Assembly (NCBI GenBank): GCA_017547885.1
Contig: JAFYOP010000004.1
Coordinates: 317,312-381,311, forward strand
Direction of reading: 5' to 3'
Origin: Clostridia bacterium
Lineage (GTDB): Bacteria; Bacillota; Clostridia; Christensenellales; CAG-138
Length of the DNA: 64,000 nucleotides
Both the position numbers and the translations under genes were made by a program. The notes beneath the pieces were generated by a model, which was given only the letters and a program-made list of their open reading frames with translations, searched no databases and was not told the DNA's origin. This document shows, piece after piece, positions 35,910 through 43,549 of this stretch; the stretch's first letter is position 1, and every line of letters starts with the position of its first letter.

Positions 35910-37376
35910 ATGGCAACTTTGGAAAAGCTCGAGGGCAGCAAGGTTAAGCTTACCATCGAGGTATCTGCAGACAAGTTCGAAGAGGCGATCCAGCAGGCTT
36001 ACCGCACCAGCGGCAAGAAGTTTAACGTGCCCGGATTCCGCAAGGGCAAGGCTCCCCGCAAGATGATCGAGAACACCTACGGTCCTCTGGCATTCTTTGA
36101 CGATGCCTTTGATGTGGTTTATCCCGAGGTATATCAGGCAGCTGTAAAGGAGCACGAGCTGGATGTTATCGATCGCCCCGACATTTCCATCGTTGAGCTG
36201 CCCCTGGATGGCAGCAACCTGGTATTCACTGCTGAGGTTGCCGTACGTCCCGAGGTGAAGTTGGGCCAGTACAAGGGTATAGAAATAGAAAAGCGCGAGT
36301 ATAATGTTACGGATGACGAGGTTGACTTTGCTATGCAGCGCGAGCGCGAAAAGCTGGCACGCATGGTTGATGTTGAGCGCCCCGTTCAGAACGGCGACAC
36401 TGTAAACCTTGACTACTCCGGCAGCGTATCCGGCATCAAGTTCGAAGGCGGCACCGCTGAGGGTGCAACCCTCGAGATCGGCAGCCATACCTTCATCGAT
36501 GGCTTTGAAGAGCAGATGGTCGGCATGACCATTGGCGAGGAGAAGGACATCAACGTGACCTTCCCCGAGCAGTATCATTCCGAGGCTCTTGCCGGCGCAG
36601 AGGCAACCTTCCACGTAAAGGTAAACGGCATTCAGGTAAAGGAACTGCCTGAGCTTGACGATGAGTTTGCAAAGGACGTTTCCGAGTTTGATACCCTTGA
36701 TGAGCTCCGTGCATCCAAGCGTGAGGAACTGGAAAAGCGCAATGCTCAGGAAGCAAAGATTGCCAAGGAAAACGACGTTGTTGCCAAGGTGGTTGACAAT
36801 GCCGAGGTTCAGGTTCCTGATATTATGGTTGAGCGTCAGATCGACGCAATCCTCAACGATATTCGTTATCGTCTCAGCATGCAGGGCGTAAGCCTTGAAG
36901 ATTATATGAAGTACACCGGCATGACCATGGACGCTTTCCGTGCCGACAGCCGTGCAGATGCCGAGCGCAGGGTAAAGAGCCAGCTGGTTATCGATGCTGT
37001 TGCCAAGGCTGAGAATATCAAGGCCGAGGATGGAGAGATCGAGGTCAAGATCGACGAGTACGTAGCTCAGTTTGGCGATAAGGCCGAGGAAATCAAGAAG
37101 GGCTTCAGCGAGGACGACAAGCTGTACTTTGCAGACCAGATCATGGTTGAAAAGACCCTGGCCGTAATGGTGGATTCTGCCGTTGAGACTGCTGCAGAGG
37201 CTGCCCCCAAGAAGAAGGCTGCCCCCAAGAAGAAGGCCGCTGAAAAGGCAGAGGGCGAAGAAGCTCCCAAGAAGAAGGCTGCTCCCAAGAAGAAGGCTGC
37301 CGAAACTGCCGAGGGTGAAGAAGCCCCCAAGAAGAAGACCACCAGGAAAAAGGCTGAGGAGCCCAAGGCTGAGTAA
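35910..37376 (+). CDS. tig: Trigger factor with lysine/alanine-rich tail
   Basis: Ribosome-associated chaperone and prolyl isomerase, 488 residues. The N-terminal ribosome-binding loop is VPGFRKGKAPRKMIE (about 44-58), the FKBP-like domain lies around 155-240, and the helical chaperone arms follow. The last ~60 residues are unusual: two near-identical units of APKKKAAPKKKAAE with KAEGEE spacers, resembling histone-H1-like tails. ATG 35910 follows TCGGAGGTTTATA; the upstream frame from 35784 includes the promoter. The tig-clpP-clpX order is standard. Confidence 0.97.
   Translation: MATLEKLEGSKVKLTIEVSADKFEEAIQQAYRTSGKKFNVPGFRKGKAPRKMIENTYGPLAFFDDAFDVVYPEVYQAAVKEHELDVIDRPDISIVELPLDGSNLVFTAEVAVRPEVKLGQYKGIEIEKREYNVTDDEVDFAMQREREKLARMVDVERPVQNGDTVNLDYSGSVSGIKFEGGTAEGATLEIGSHTFIDGFEEQMVGMTIGEEKDINVTFPEQYHSEALAGAEATFHVKVNGIQVKELPELDDEFAKDVSEFDTLDELRASKREELEKRNAQEAKIAKENDVVAKVVDNAEVQVPDIMVERQIDAILNDIRYRLSMQGVSLEDYMKYTGMTMDAFRADSRADAERRVKSQLVIDAVAKAENIKAEDGEIEVKIDEYVAQFGDKAEEIKKGFSEDDKLYFADQIMVEKTLAVMVDSAVETAAEAAPKKKAAPKKKAAEKAEGEEAPKKKAAPKKKAAETAEGEEAPKKKTTRKKAEEPKAE
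37197..37373 (+). repeat. Tandem repeat coding the basic tail of trigger factor
   Basis: Two units of about 63 bp within tig, each coding AAPKKKAAPKKKAAE plus an acidic EGEE spacer, then a third partial unit. Direct reading shows strong similarity at the DNA level, so copy number may vary among strains. Confidence 0.8.
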
Positions 37377-37407
37377 CGGTCTAACAGACATAACGAAATA
37401 ATTGGAG

Positions 37408-37447
37408 CGCCGCCGCATCATAGGCGTGGTGCGGCGGCGTGATTTTT
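37408..37447 (+). terminator. Terminator of tig
   Basis: CGCCGCCGCA (37408-37417), 12-nt loop, TGCGGCGGCG (37430-37439), then TGATTTTT. Confidence 0.82.
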
Positions 37448-37478
37448 CCCGGAGAGTTATGACAAAGGAGAGAGTAAA

Positions 37479-38063
37479 ATGAACCTTATTCCGATGGTAG
37501 TAGAACAGTCCAATAAGGGCGAACGTTCTTACGACATATATTCCCGCCTGCTTAAGGACCGCATAATTTTTCTGGGCGGCGAGATAAACGACGATACCGC
37601 AAACTCCGTAGTGGCTCAGATGCTCTTCCTTGAGGCGGATGATCCTGATAAGGACATCAGCCTGTACATCAACAGCCCCGGCGGCTCCGTTACTGCCGGC
37701 ATGGCTATTTACGATACCATGCAGTATATCCGCTGCGATGTTTCCACCATCTGCATAGGCATGGCGGCAAGCATGGGCGCTTTCCTGCTGGCAGCAGGCG
37801 CAAAGGGAAAGCGCAGAGCCCTGCCCAATTGCGAAATAATGATACACCAGCCCCTTGGCGGCGCGCGCGGCCAGGCTACAGATGTGGCCATTCAGGCAGA
37901 GCAGCTGCTCAAGATCAAGAAAAAGCTCAACGAAATACTTTCTGCCCGTACCGGTCAGCCTATTGATAAGGTACAGGTGGACACCGAAAGAGATAATTAC
38001 ATGAGCGCCGAGGCCGCAAAGGCCTACGGCATAGTGGATGAGATAATACCCCCAAGGAGGTAA
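37479..38063 (+). CDS. clpP: ATP-dependent Clp protease proteolytic subunit
   Basis: Serine peptidase that forms the double-heptamer chamber used by ClpX and other Clp ATPases. The 194 residues carry the full triad: Ser98 in GMAASMGAF, His123 in [10 protein letters not shown] and Asp172 in [10 protein letters not shown]. Residues 1-10 match a normal N-terminus with little propeptide. The start follows CAAAGGAGAGAGTAAA. The stop is three bases before the clpX start, and the clpX ribosome site lies in the clpP 3' end. Confidence 0.98.
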   Translation: MNLIPMVVEQSNKGERSYDIYSRLLKDRIIFLGGEINDDTANSVVAQMLFLEADDPDKDISLYINSPGGSVTAGMAIYDTMQYIRCDVSTICIGMAASMGAFLLAAGAKGKRRALPNCEIMIHQPLGGARGQATDVAIQAEQLLKIKKKLNEILSARTGQPIDKVQVDTERDNYMSAEAAKAYGIVDEIIPPRR

Positions 38064-38066
38064 TTG

Positions 38067-39335
38067 ATGACCAAAAACGACGAAAGAGGAACCATTAAGT
38101 GTTCCTTTTGCGGCAAGTCACAGGACGAAGTGAACCGCATTATTGCGGGTCCCGGCGTATATATCTGCAACGAATGCATAGAGCTTTGTCAGGAGATAAT
38201 CGATGAGGACTTCTCCTCCGAAGAGATAGACCTTACCGACATCCCAAAGCCCCAGGAAATTTCAGACACTCTGGATCAGTACGTTGTAGGACAGCGCAAC
38301 GCAAAGCGCGCCCTGGCAGTAGCGGTGTACAATCACTATAAGCGCATCAATGCAGGCAAGCAGAAGGACGATGTTGAGCTCCAAAAGAGCAACATAATCA
38401 TGCTGGGGCCCACCGGCAGCGGCAAAACCATGCTGGCTCAGACCCTTGCAAAGATACTGAACGTACCCTTTGCCGTGGCGGATGCCACCTCACTTACCGA
38501 GGCAGGATATGTTGGCGAGGATGTTGAAAACATTCTGCTCAAGCTTATACAGGCTGCGGACTATGACGTGGAGCGTGCTGAAAAGGGCATAGTTTATATC
38601 GACGAGATCGACAAGATAGCCCGCAAGAGCGAGAACCCCTCCATTACCCGTGACGTATCCGGCGAGGGCGTTCAGCAGGCGCTGCTGAAGATCCTTGAGG
38701 GCACCGTTGCCAGTGTTCCCCCTCAGGGCGGCCGCAAGCATCCCCATCAGGAATTCATACAGATAGACACCACCAATATCCTCTTTATCTGCGGCGGCGC
38801 ATTTGCCGGCATAGAGGATATAATCACCAAGCGCACCGGCAAGTCCGTAATGGGCTTTGGCGCAGAGGTGCAGAGCAAGGTTCAGAAGGACGTTGGCGAG
38901 ATCCTCAAGGGAATACTTCCCGAGGATCTGCTCAAGTTCGGCCTTATTCCCGAGTTTGTTGGCCGTATGCCTGTTATAGTTACTCTCCATCAGCTGGACA
39001 GGAACGCCCTCATAGACATACTCACCGAACCCAAAAACGCCCTTACCCGTCAGTATAAGCGCTTGTTCGAAATGGATGGCGTGCAGGTATCCTTTGATAG
39101 GGATGCACTGGAGCTGGTTGCGGATATGGCGATAGAGCGCAAGACCGGTGCCCGCGGCCTCAGGGCTATACTTGAGGACGTTATGCTGGATATCATGTTT
39201 GATATTCCTTCAAGACCCGAGATCGAAAGCTGTACCATTACGCGTGATGTAATAGAAAAAAAGGCACCCCCGGTATTCACATACCGTAAGGATGCTGGTC
39301 AGCTGCCTGCTCCCCAACTGGGAGATGCCAGCTGA
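38067..39335 (+). CDS. clpX: ATP-dependent Clp protease ATP-binding subunit ClpX
   Basis: AAA+ unfoldase that feeds substrates to ClpP. The 422 residues begin with the C4 zinc-binding domain ([10 protein letters not shown]...CNECIELC), then Walker [10 protein letters not shown], the pore loop AGYVGED, Walker B YIDEIDKI, and an arginine finger region [13 protein letters not shown], ending with the small AAA domain. ATG 38067 was chosen over TTG 38064 because AAGGAGGTAATTG gives better spacing. It is coupled to clpP. Confidence 0.98.
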   Translation: MTKNDERGTIKCSFCGKSQDEVNRIIAGPGVYICNECIELCQEIIDEDFSSEEIDLTDIPKPQEISDTLDQYVVGQRNAKRALAVAVYNHYKRINAGKQKDDVELQKSNIIMLGPTGSGKTMLAQTLAKILNVPFAVADATSLTEAGYVGEDVENILLKLIQAADYDVERAEKGIVYIDEIDKIARKSENPSITRDVSGEGVQQALLKILEGTVASVPPQGGRKHPHQEFIQIDTTNILFICGGAFAGIEDIITKRTGKSVMGFGAEVQSKVQKDVGEILKGILPEDLLKFGLIPEFVGRMPVIVTLHQLDRNALIDILTEPKNALTRQYKRLFEMDGVQVSFDRDALELVADMAIERKTGARGLRAILEDVMLDIMFDIPSRPEIESCTITRDVIEKKAPPVFTYRKDAGQLPAPQLGDAS

Positions 39336-39386
39336 CAGCATGACCCCACAATAGCTATATAGGGGCCGCATAAACATATTTACCAT

Positions 39387-39427
39387 CCGGCAGGGCCCCA
39401 CGGAAGGCCTTGCCGGTTTACTTTTTT
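39387..39427 (+). terminator. Terminator of clpPX
   Basis: CCGGCAGGGCC (39387-39397), loop CCACGGAA, GGCCTTGCCGG (39406-39416), TTTACTTTTTT. Confidence 0.85.
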
Positions 39428-39452
39428 GAGGATGATTAGGGAGGTATTGCAA

Positions 39453-40850
39453 ATGAAAAAGGATGTAGTAATAATCGGCGCAGGCCCTGCGGGTATATTT
39501 ACCGCCATCGAAATGATAAAAAAAGGCAGCAAGCAGAGCATACTTATAGTTGAAAAGGGTCAGCCTGTGGAAAAACGGCACTGCCCCAAGGATAAGACCG
39601 GCTACTGCGTAAACTGCAAGCCCTATTGCCATATTACCACCGGCTTCTCCGGCGCAGGCGCATTCTCTGACGGCAAGCTGTCCCTCAACTGTGACGTGGG
39701 CGGCGATCTGCCTACCCTTATCGGCGCTGATGTGGCTCAGGCAACTATTGAATACGCCGACAAGATTTACCTTGAGTTCGGTGCAAGCACCGAGATAGAG
39801 GGCATCAATAACACCGAAGAGGTAAAGGATATCCGCAAGCGTGCTATAAAGGCGGGCCTTCGCCTGGTGGATTGTCCCATTCGTCATCTGGGTACCGAAA
39901 AGGCTCAGGACCTTTACTATGCAATCGAGCAGTATCTGCTGAACAACGGCGTCGAGATGATGTTTGGCTGGGAATGCACTAACCTTATCCTTGAGGGAGA
40001 CGTATGCAAGGGCGTATACCTTGCAAAGGGCGAGGAGACCTGTAATGTTGAGGCTAAGCGTACCGTTGTGGCCACCGGCCGCAGGGGCGCAGACTGGCTG
40101 GAAAAGATATGCGCAGAGCACAACATTGCCCATCAGCCCGGCACCGTTGATATCGGCGTGCGCGTAGAGGTGCGCAATGAGATAATGGAGAGGGTGAACG
40201 AGGTGCTGTACGAGTCCAAGCTCATCGGCTATCCTCAGCCCTATAAAAATAAGGTTCGCACCTTCTGCCAGAATCCCGGCGGCTTTGTAAGTCAGGAAAA
40301 CTATGACAATGACCTTGCGGTGGTAAACGGCCACTCCTACAAGGACCTTAAGAGCAACAATACCAACCTTGCAATACTGGTATCCCATAACTTCAGCGAG
40401 CCCTTCAATCAGCCTATCGCCTACGCTCAGAAGGTGGGAGAACTGACCAACATGCTGGGCGCAGGCCATATTATGGTTCAGCGCTTCGGCGATATACTGG
40501 ACGGCAAGCGTACCTGGCAGAAGGAACTGGCTCAGTCCAACGTAAAGCCCACCCTTCCCGATGCGGTTGCAGGCGACATTACCGCTGCAATGCCCTACCG
40601 CGCCATGACCAACATAATCAACTTCATCAAGGCCATGGATGAGGTGGTGCCCGGCTTTGCTTCCTACGAGACCCTGCTGTATTCTCCTGAGCTTAAGTTC
40701 TACAGCAACAGGGTAAAGATGGACACCCAGTTCAACACCAGCGTACAGGGACTCCACTGCCTGGGCGATTCCAGCGGCTGGACCCGCGGCCTTATGATGG
40801 CCTCTGTAATGGGTGTGCTGATGGGCCGTGAAATAGCCAAGGAGGGCTAA
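39453..40850 (+). CDS. NAD(P)/FAD-dependent oxidoreductase (COG2509-like)
   Basis: Flavoprotein dehydrogenase of 465 residues, substrate unknown. The FAD dinucleotide loop is VVIIGAGPAGIFTA at the N-terminus, followed by a cysteine-rich insert HCPKDKTGYCVNCKPYCHITTGF, a second nucleotide motif near TVVATGRRGADW and the C-terminal FAD motif GLHCLGDSSGWTRGLMMASVMG. The Cys cluster is typical of this uncharacterised family and could bind metal. ATG 39453 follows GGGAGGTATTGCAA. It is a single gene between two terminators. Confidence 0.88.
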   Translation: MKKDVVIIGAGPAGIFTAIEMIKKGSKQSILIVEKGQPVEKRHCPKDKTGYCVNCKPYCHITTGFSGAGAFSDGKLSLNCDVGGDLPTLIGADVAQATIEYADKIYLEFGASTEIEGINNTEEVKDIRKRAIKAGLRLVDCPIRHLGTEKAQDLYYAIEQYLLNNGVEMMFGWECTNLILEGDVCKGVYLAKGEETCNVEAKRTVVATGRRGADWLEKICAEHNIAHQPGTVDIGVRVEVRNEIMERVNEVLYESKLIGYPQPYKNKVRTFCQNPGGFVSQENYDNDLAVVNGHSYKDLKSNNTNLAILVSHNFSEPFNQPIAYAQKVGELTNMLGAGHIMVQRFGDILDGKRTWQKELAQSNVKPTLPDAVAGDITAAMPYRAMTNIINFIKAMDEVVPGFASYETLLYSPELKFYSNRVKMDTQFNTSVQGLHCLGDSSGWTRGLMMASVMGVLMGREIAKEG

Positions 40851-40861
40851 ACAAATACAGC

Positions 40862-40891
40862 AAAAAAGGAGCGAGTTTTCGCTCCTTTTTT
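40862..40891. terminator. Bidirectional terminator
   Basis: Perfect 13-bp stem AAAAAAGGAGCGA (40862-40874) and TCGCTCCTTTTTT (40879-40891) over a GTTT loop. It serves the + strand oxidoreductase and the - strand membrane protein. Confidence 0.92.
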
Positions 40892-40904
40892 AGTTTGTGT
40901 ATGA

Positions 40905-41621
40905 CTATACCGGCAGTGAGGACAACATCCAACCCCCAAGCAAAAGGCTTGCTGCGTTGGCGGCAAGGCCGTAAAGTACTGCCCGCTTTTTGCCGTGCTC
41001 TGTGAGGCGGTTTCTATAAATGAGGGTTTCCACGATGAAAATAAGCACCTCAACCAGTACATAAAGCAGGAACCAGTAGCCTCTGGCGCCTATAAAGAGA
41101 ATATTCAGCCCTGTCTGGGTGAAAAGGTTTACTATCAAAAACAGCAGTATGCTCCGCTTTGTCCTGTATCCGAATACAAAGAGCAAAGCTCCTTCAATGA
41201 TGAGGGTAAGCAGTACACGCATTGCTGTAAGCAGCGGCGCACGAAGAGGGTCTTGCCCCTGTACCAGTTCATTTGTTTTAAGGTCAAGGGTAACCTGATT
41301 GTTATAGCCAAAATATTCTTTGGGTATTGGGATTTGGGTATTGATACCGCTGCCCGAAACTGTAAGGACGGCGTTTTTTACCCGATCTTTGCCGCCGGGG
41401 AAATCGTGATAATAAAACCTGTACTGCCCTTCCCAAAAGCGATGCTCTGCCACAAGAGGTACGGTGTTATCGGGATCCGGCTGTAATGACAGCTTCAGCC
41501 CTTCGGGAGGATTGTTTACTATTACGGTGAGCCCCGGTGGTTCGGCGGAGTTTGCCATAGCGAGACTGAAAGTAGAGAGCATCAGTATTATCATGCAGAA
41601 TGCAAATAGTCTCTTCTTCAT
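40905..41621 (-). CDS. Uncharacterised membrane protein with extracytoplasmic domain
   Basis: Not assigned to a known function. The 238 residues start with a signal peptide (MKKRLFAFCMIILMLSTFSLAMANSA), followed by a ~100-residue outer domain (LTVIVNNPPEGLKLSLQPD...), then four close membrane helices (about 128-235) with short loops. The outer part is rich in beta-prone stretches and has a YFGYNNQVTLDL segment; no catalytic pattern or Cys pair is visible. The start is preceded on the minus strand by ACGGGAGGACAGCC. It stands alone, oriented against its neighbours. It could be a sensor or a membrane stress protein, but nothing proves either. Confidence 0.85.
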   Translation of the reverse strand: MKKRLFAFCMIILMLSTFSLAMANSAEPPGLTVIVNNPPEGLKLSLQPDPDNTVPLVAEHRFWEGQYRFYYHDFPGGKDRVKNAVLTVSGSGINTQIPIPKEYFGYNNQVTLDLKTNELVQGQDPLRAPLLTAMRVLLTLIIEGALLFVFGYRTKRSILLFLIVNLFTQTGLNILFIGARGYWFLLYVLVEVLIFIVETLIYRNRLTEHGKKRAVLYGLAANAASLLLGGWMLSSLPV

Positions 41622-41768
41622 GGCTGTCCTCCCGTAAAGTGAAATGTATATATAAATTATACCCTGTAAATATGAACAATTCTACCTTTGCTTCCCATTG
41701 ATGGAACTGACGGATTTGGCTCATGCTCTGCACATACTACCAATGAATCAGATTCGGAGGAAATTTGT

Positions 41769-43439
41769 ATGGGAAACGGCGCGATTTGGATATGGATACT
41801 GCTTCAGCTGGCAGTGCTTGGATATGTGTGGTACAGAAATCGTGGGGTACGAAGGGTGGCACAGCCTGCCGAGCGCAAGCGCACTCCCCGCACTGAAAGC
41901 AGGGAGATGAAGGAACTGGAGAGCATGCGAAAGCGCACGCTGAATACCCCACTTGCGGAAAAGGCAAGGCCGGGCAGAATGAACGAGATAGTGGGGCAGG
42001 AGGATGGTATCAGAGCATTGAGGGCGGCCATGTGCGGGCCGAACCCTCAGCATGTGATAATATACGGCCCTCCGGGCTGCGGCAAGACCTGCGCCGCGCG
42101 CTTGGTGCTGGAGGAGGCAAGGCGGCATAGAGATTCCCCTTTTGATAAGGAATCAAAGTTCGTGGAGGTGGATGCCACCTGTGTGCGCTTTGACGAGCGC
42201 TCCATAGCAGACCCTTTGCTTGGCTCTGTACATGACCCCATTTATCAGGGAGCGGGCCCACTGGGCTCACAGGGGGTACCTCAGCCCAAGCCGGGGGCAG
42301 TAAGCAAGGCCCACTGCGGCATACTTTTCCTGGACGAGATAGGTGAGCTGCATCCCGTACAGCTGAACAAGCTGCTTAAGGTGCTGGAAGATAGAAAGGT
42401 ATACTTTGACAGTGCCTATTATTCAAGGGAGAATACTTCCATCCCTCAGCATATACACGATATCTTCCAAAACGGAATGCCGGCGGATTTTCGCCTCATA
42501 GGGGCCACCACCAGAAACCCCGAGGAAATGCCCCCTGCCCTCAGGTCACGGTGTGTAGAGCTGTTCTTTAAGCCTCTGTCAAAGCAGAGCATAATAAGCA
42601 TTGCGGAGGGCGCGGCAAAGCGGCTGGGATATGAAATAGACCCTGAGGCGGCGGAGCTTTGCGCCTGCTGCTGCGGGTCGGGAAGGGATGCTGTGAACAT
42701 GATACAGCTGGCGGGAGGAGCCGTGTATACCGACGGACGCAAGAGGATAACCCTTGGGGATGTGGAATGGGTATCCGAGATAAGCAACTGCGCAAAGCGG
42801 GCGGAACAGCACATGCCTGAGCATATGCGGCCCGGGGTGGCGGTGGGCATAGGTGTGGCCGGCAGCAGCGGCATGATAATGGAGCTGGAGTGCGTGGCGG
42901 ACAGGGCCCGTGACAGCCGGGGAAGGCTGGACATAGGCAGCGCCGTAGAGCATGAGGAAATAGAGCTCAGAGGCCGCAAACTGGGCAGAAGGAGCACCGC
43001 CAGCGCATCGGCGGAGAACGTACTGAGTACATTTAAAAATCGCTTTGGCCTTGACTGCGGGGCGTATGATATCCGCTTTAACGTGCCGGGCGGAATGCCC
43101 GTGGACGGGCCCAGCGCAGGCATAGCCCTTGCCACGGCGCTTATGAGCGCGGTGTCAGGCAAGGCCATGGGGGCAGGCATTGCCATGACGGGGGAAATAA
43201 CCGTAAACGGCGAGGTGCGCCCCGTTGGCGGGGTGAGGGAAAAGATAGCCGCGGCGGTGCAGGCAGGAGCACACACCGTAATAATCCCTGCGGCAAACTA
43301 TGAGAGCCGATTTGAGGGCATGGATGCGGAAATAATACCTGTGTCCGATATAAGCGAGGTAATGCGGATAGCCTTTGACATTCCGGAAGAAACAGAGCTG
43401 TCCATCGGCGTGCTGCCCTTCCTGTGCACCACCGCATAG
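41769..43439 (+). CDS. lonB: Lon-family protease LonB
   Basis: Membrane-tethered ATP-dependent serine protease, 556 residues. One N-terminal helix (NGAIWIWILLQLAVLGYVWY), a linker, then AAA+ with Walker A GPPGCGKTC and Walker B ILFLDEIGEL, and the Lon protease domain with the Ser in PVDGPSAGIALATAL and the Lys in REKIAAAVQAGAHTVII. It lacks the long N-terminal substrate domain of LonA. In Bacillus, LonB is made in the forespore; sporulation use here is inference. ATG 41769 follows TTCGGAGGAAATTTGT. It is followed by lonA and engB, as in Bacillus. Confidence 0.95.
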   Translation: MGNGAIWIWILLQLAVLGYVWYRNRGVRRVAQPAERKRTPRTESREMKELESMRKRTLNTPLAEKARPGRMNEIVGQEDGIRALRAAMCGPNPQHVIIYGPPGCGKTCAARLVLEEARRHRDSPFDKESKFVEVDATCVRFDERSIADPLLGSVHDPIYQGAGPLGSQGVPQPKPGAVSKAHCGILFLDEIGELHPVQLNKLLKVLEDRKVYFDSAYYSRENTSIPQHIHDIFQNGMPADFRLIGATTRNPEEMPPALRSRCVELFFKPLSKQSIISIAEGAAKRLGYEIDPEAAELCACCCGSGRDAVNMIQLAGGAVYTDGRKRITLGDVEWVSEISNCAKRAEQHMPEHMRPGVAVGIGVAGSSGMIMELECVADRARDSRGRLDIGSAVEHEEIELRGRKLGRRSTASASAENVLSTFKNRFGLDCGAYDIRFNVPGGMPVDGPSAGIALATALMSAVSGKAMGAGIAMTGEITVNGEVRPVGGVREKIAAAVQAGAHTVIIPAANYESRFEGMDAEIIPVSDISEVMRIAFDIPEETELSIGVLPFLCTTA

Positions 43440-43473
43440 ACGTACAAAAAAATTTTTTACCAGCTACATACTG

Positions 43474-43502
43474 TTGTCAAAATCCATTGGTATAAGTATA
43501 AT
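43474..43502 (+). promoter_or_regulatory. Promoter of lonA
   Basis: TTGTCA (43474-43479), 17 bp, TATAAT (43497-43502). lonA therefore need not depend on lonB transcription. Confidence 0.8.
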
Positions 43503-43549
43503 CACCATAATGAATATACTTACCTTAACCATCGAGGAAAACAACAGCT

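Noticed and set aside
34863..37847. 994-codon open frame on the - strand opposite degV, tig and clpP
   Set aside because: It runs antisense through three well-recognised genes, has low-complexity translation and no ribosome site. It is a codon-bias shadow.
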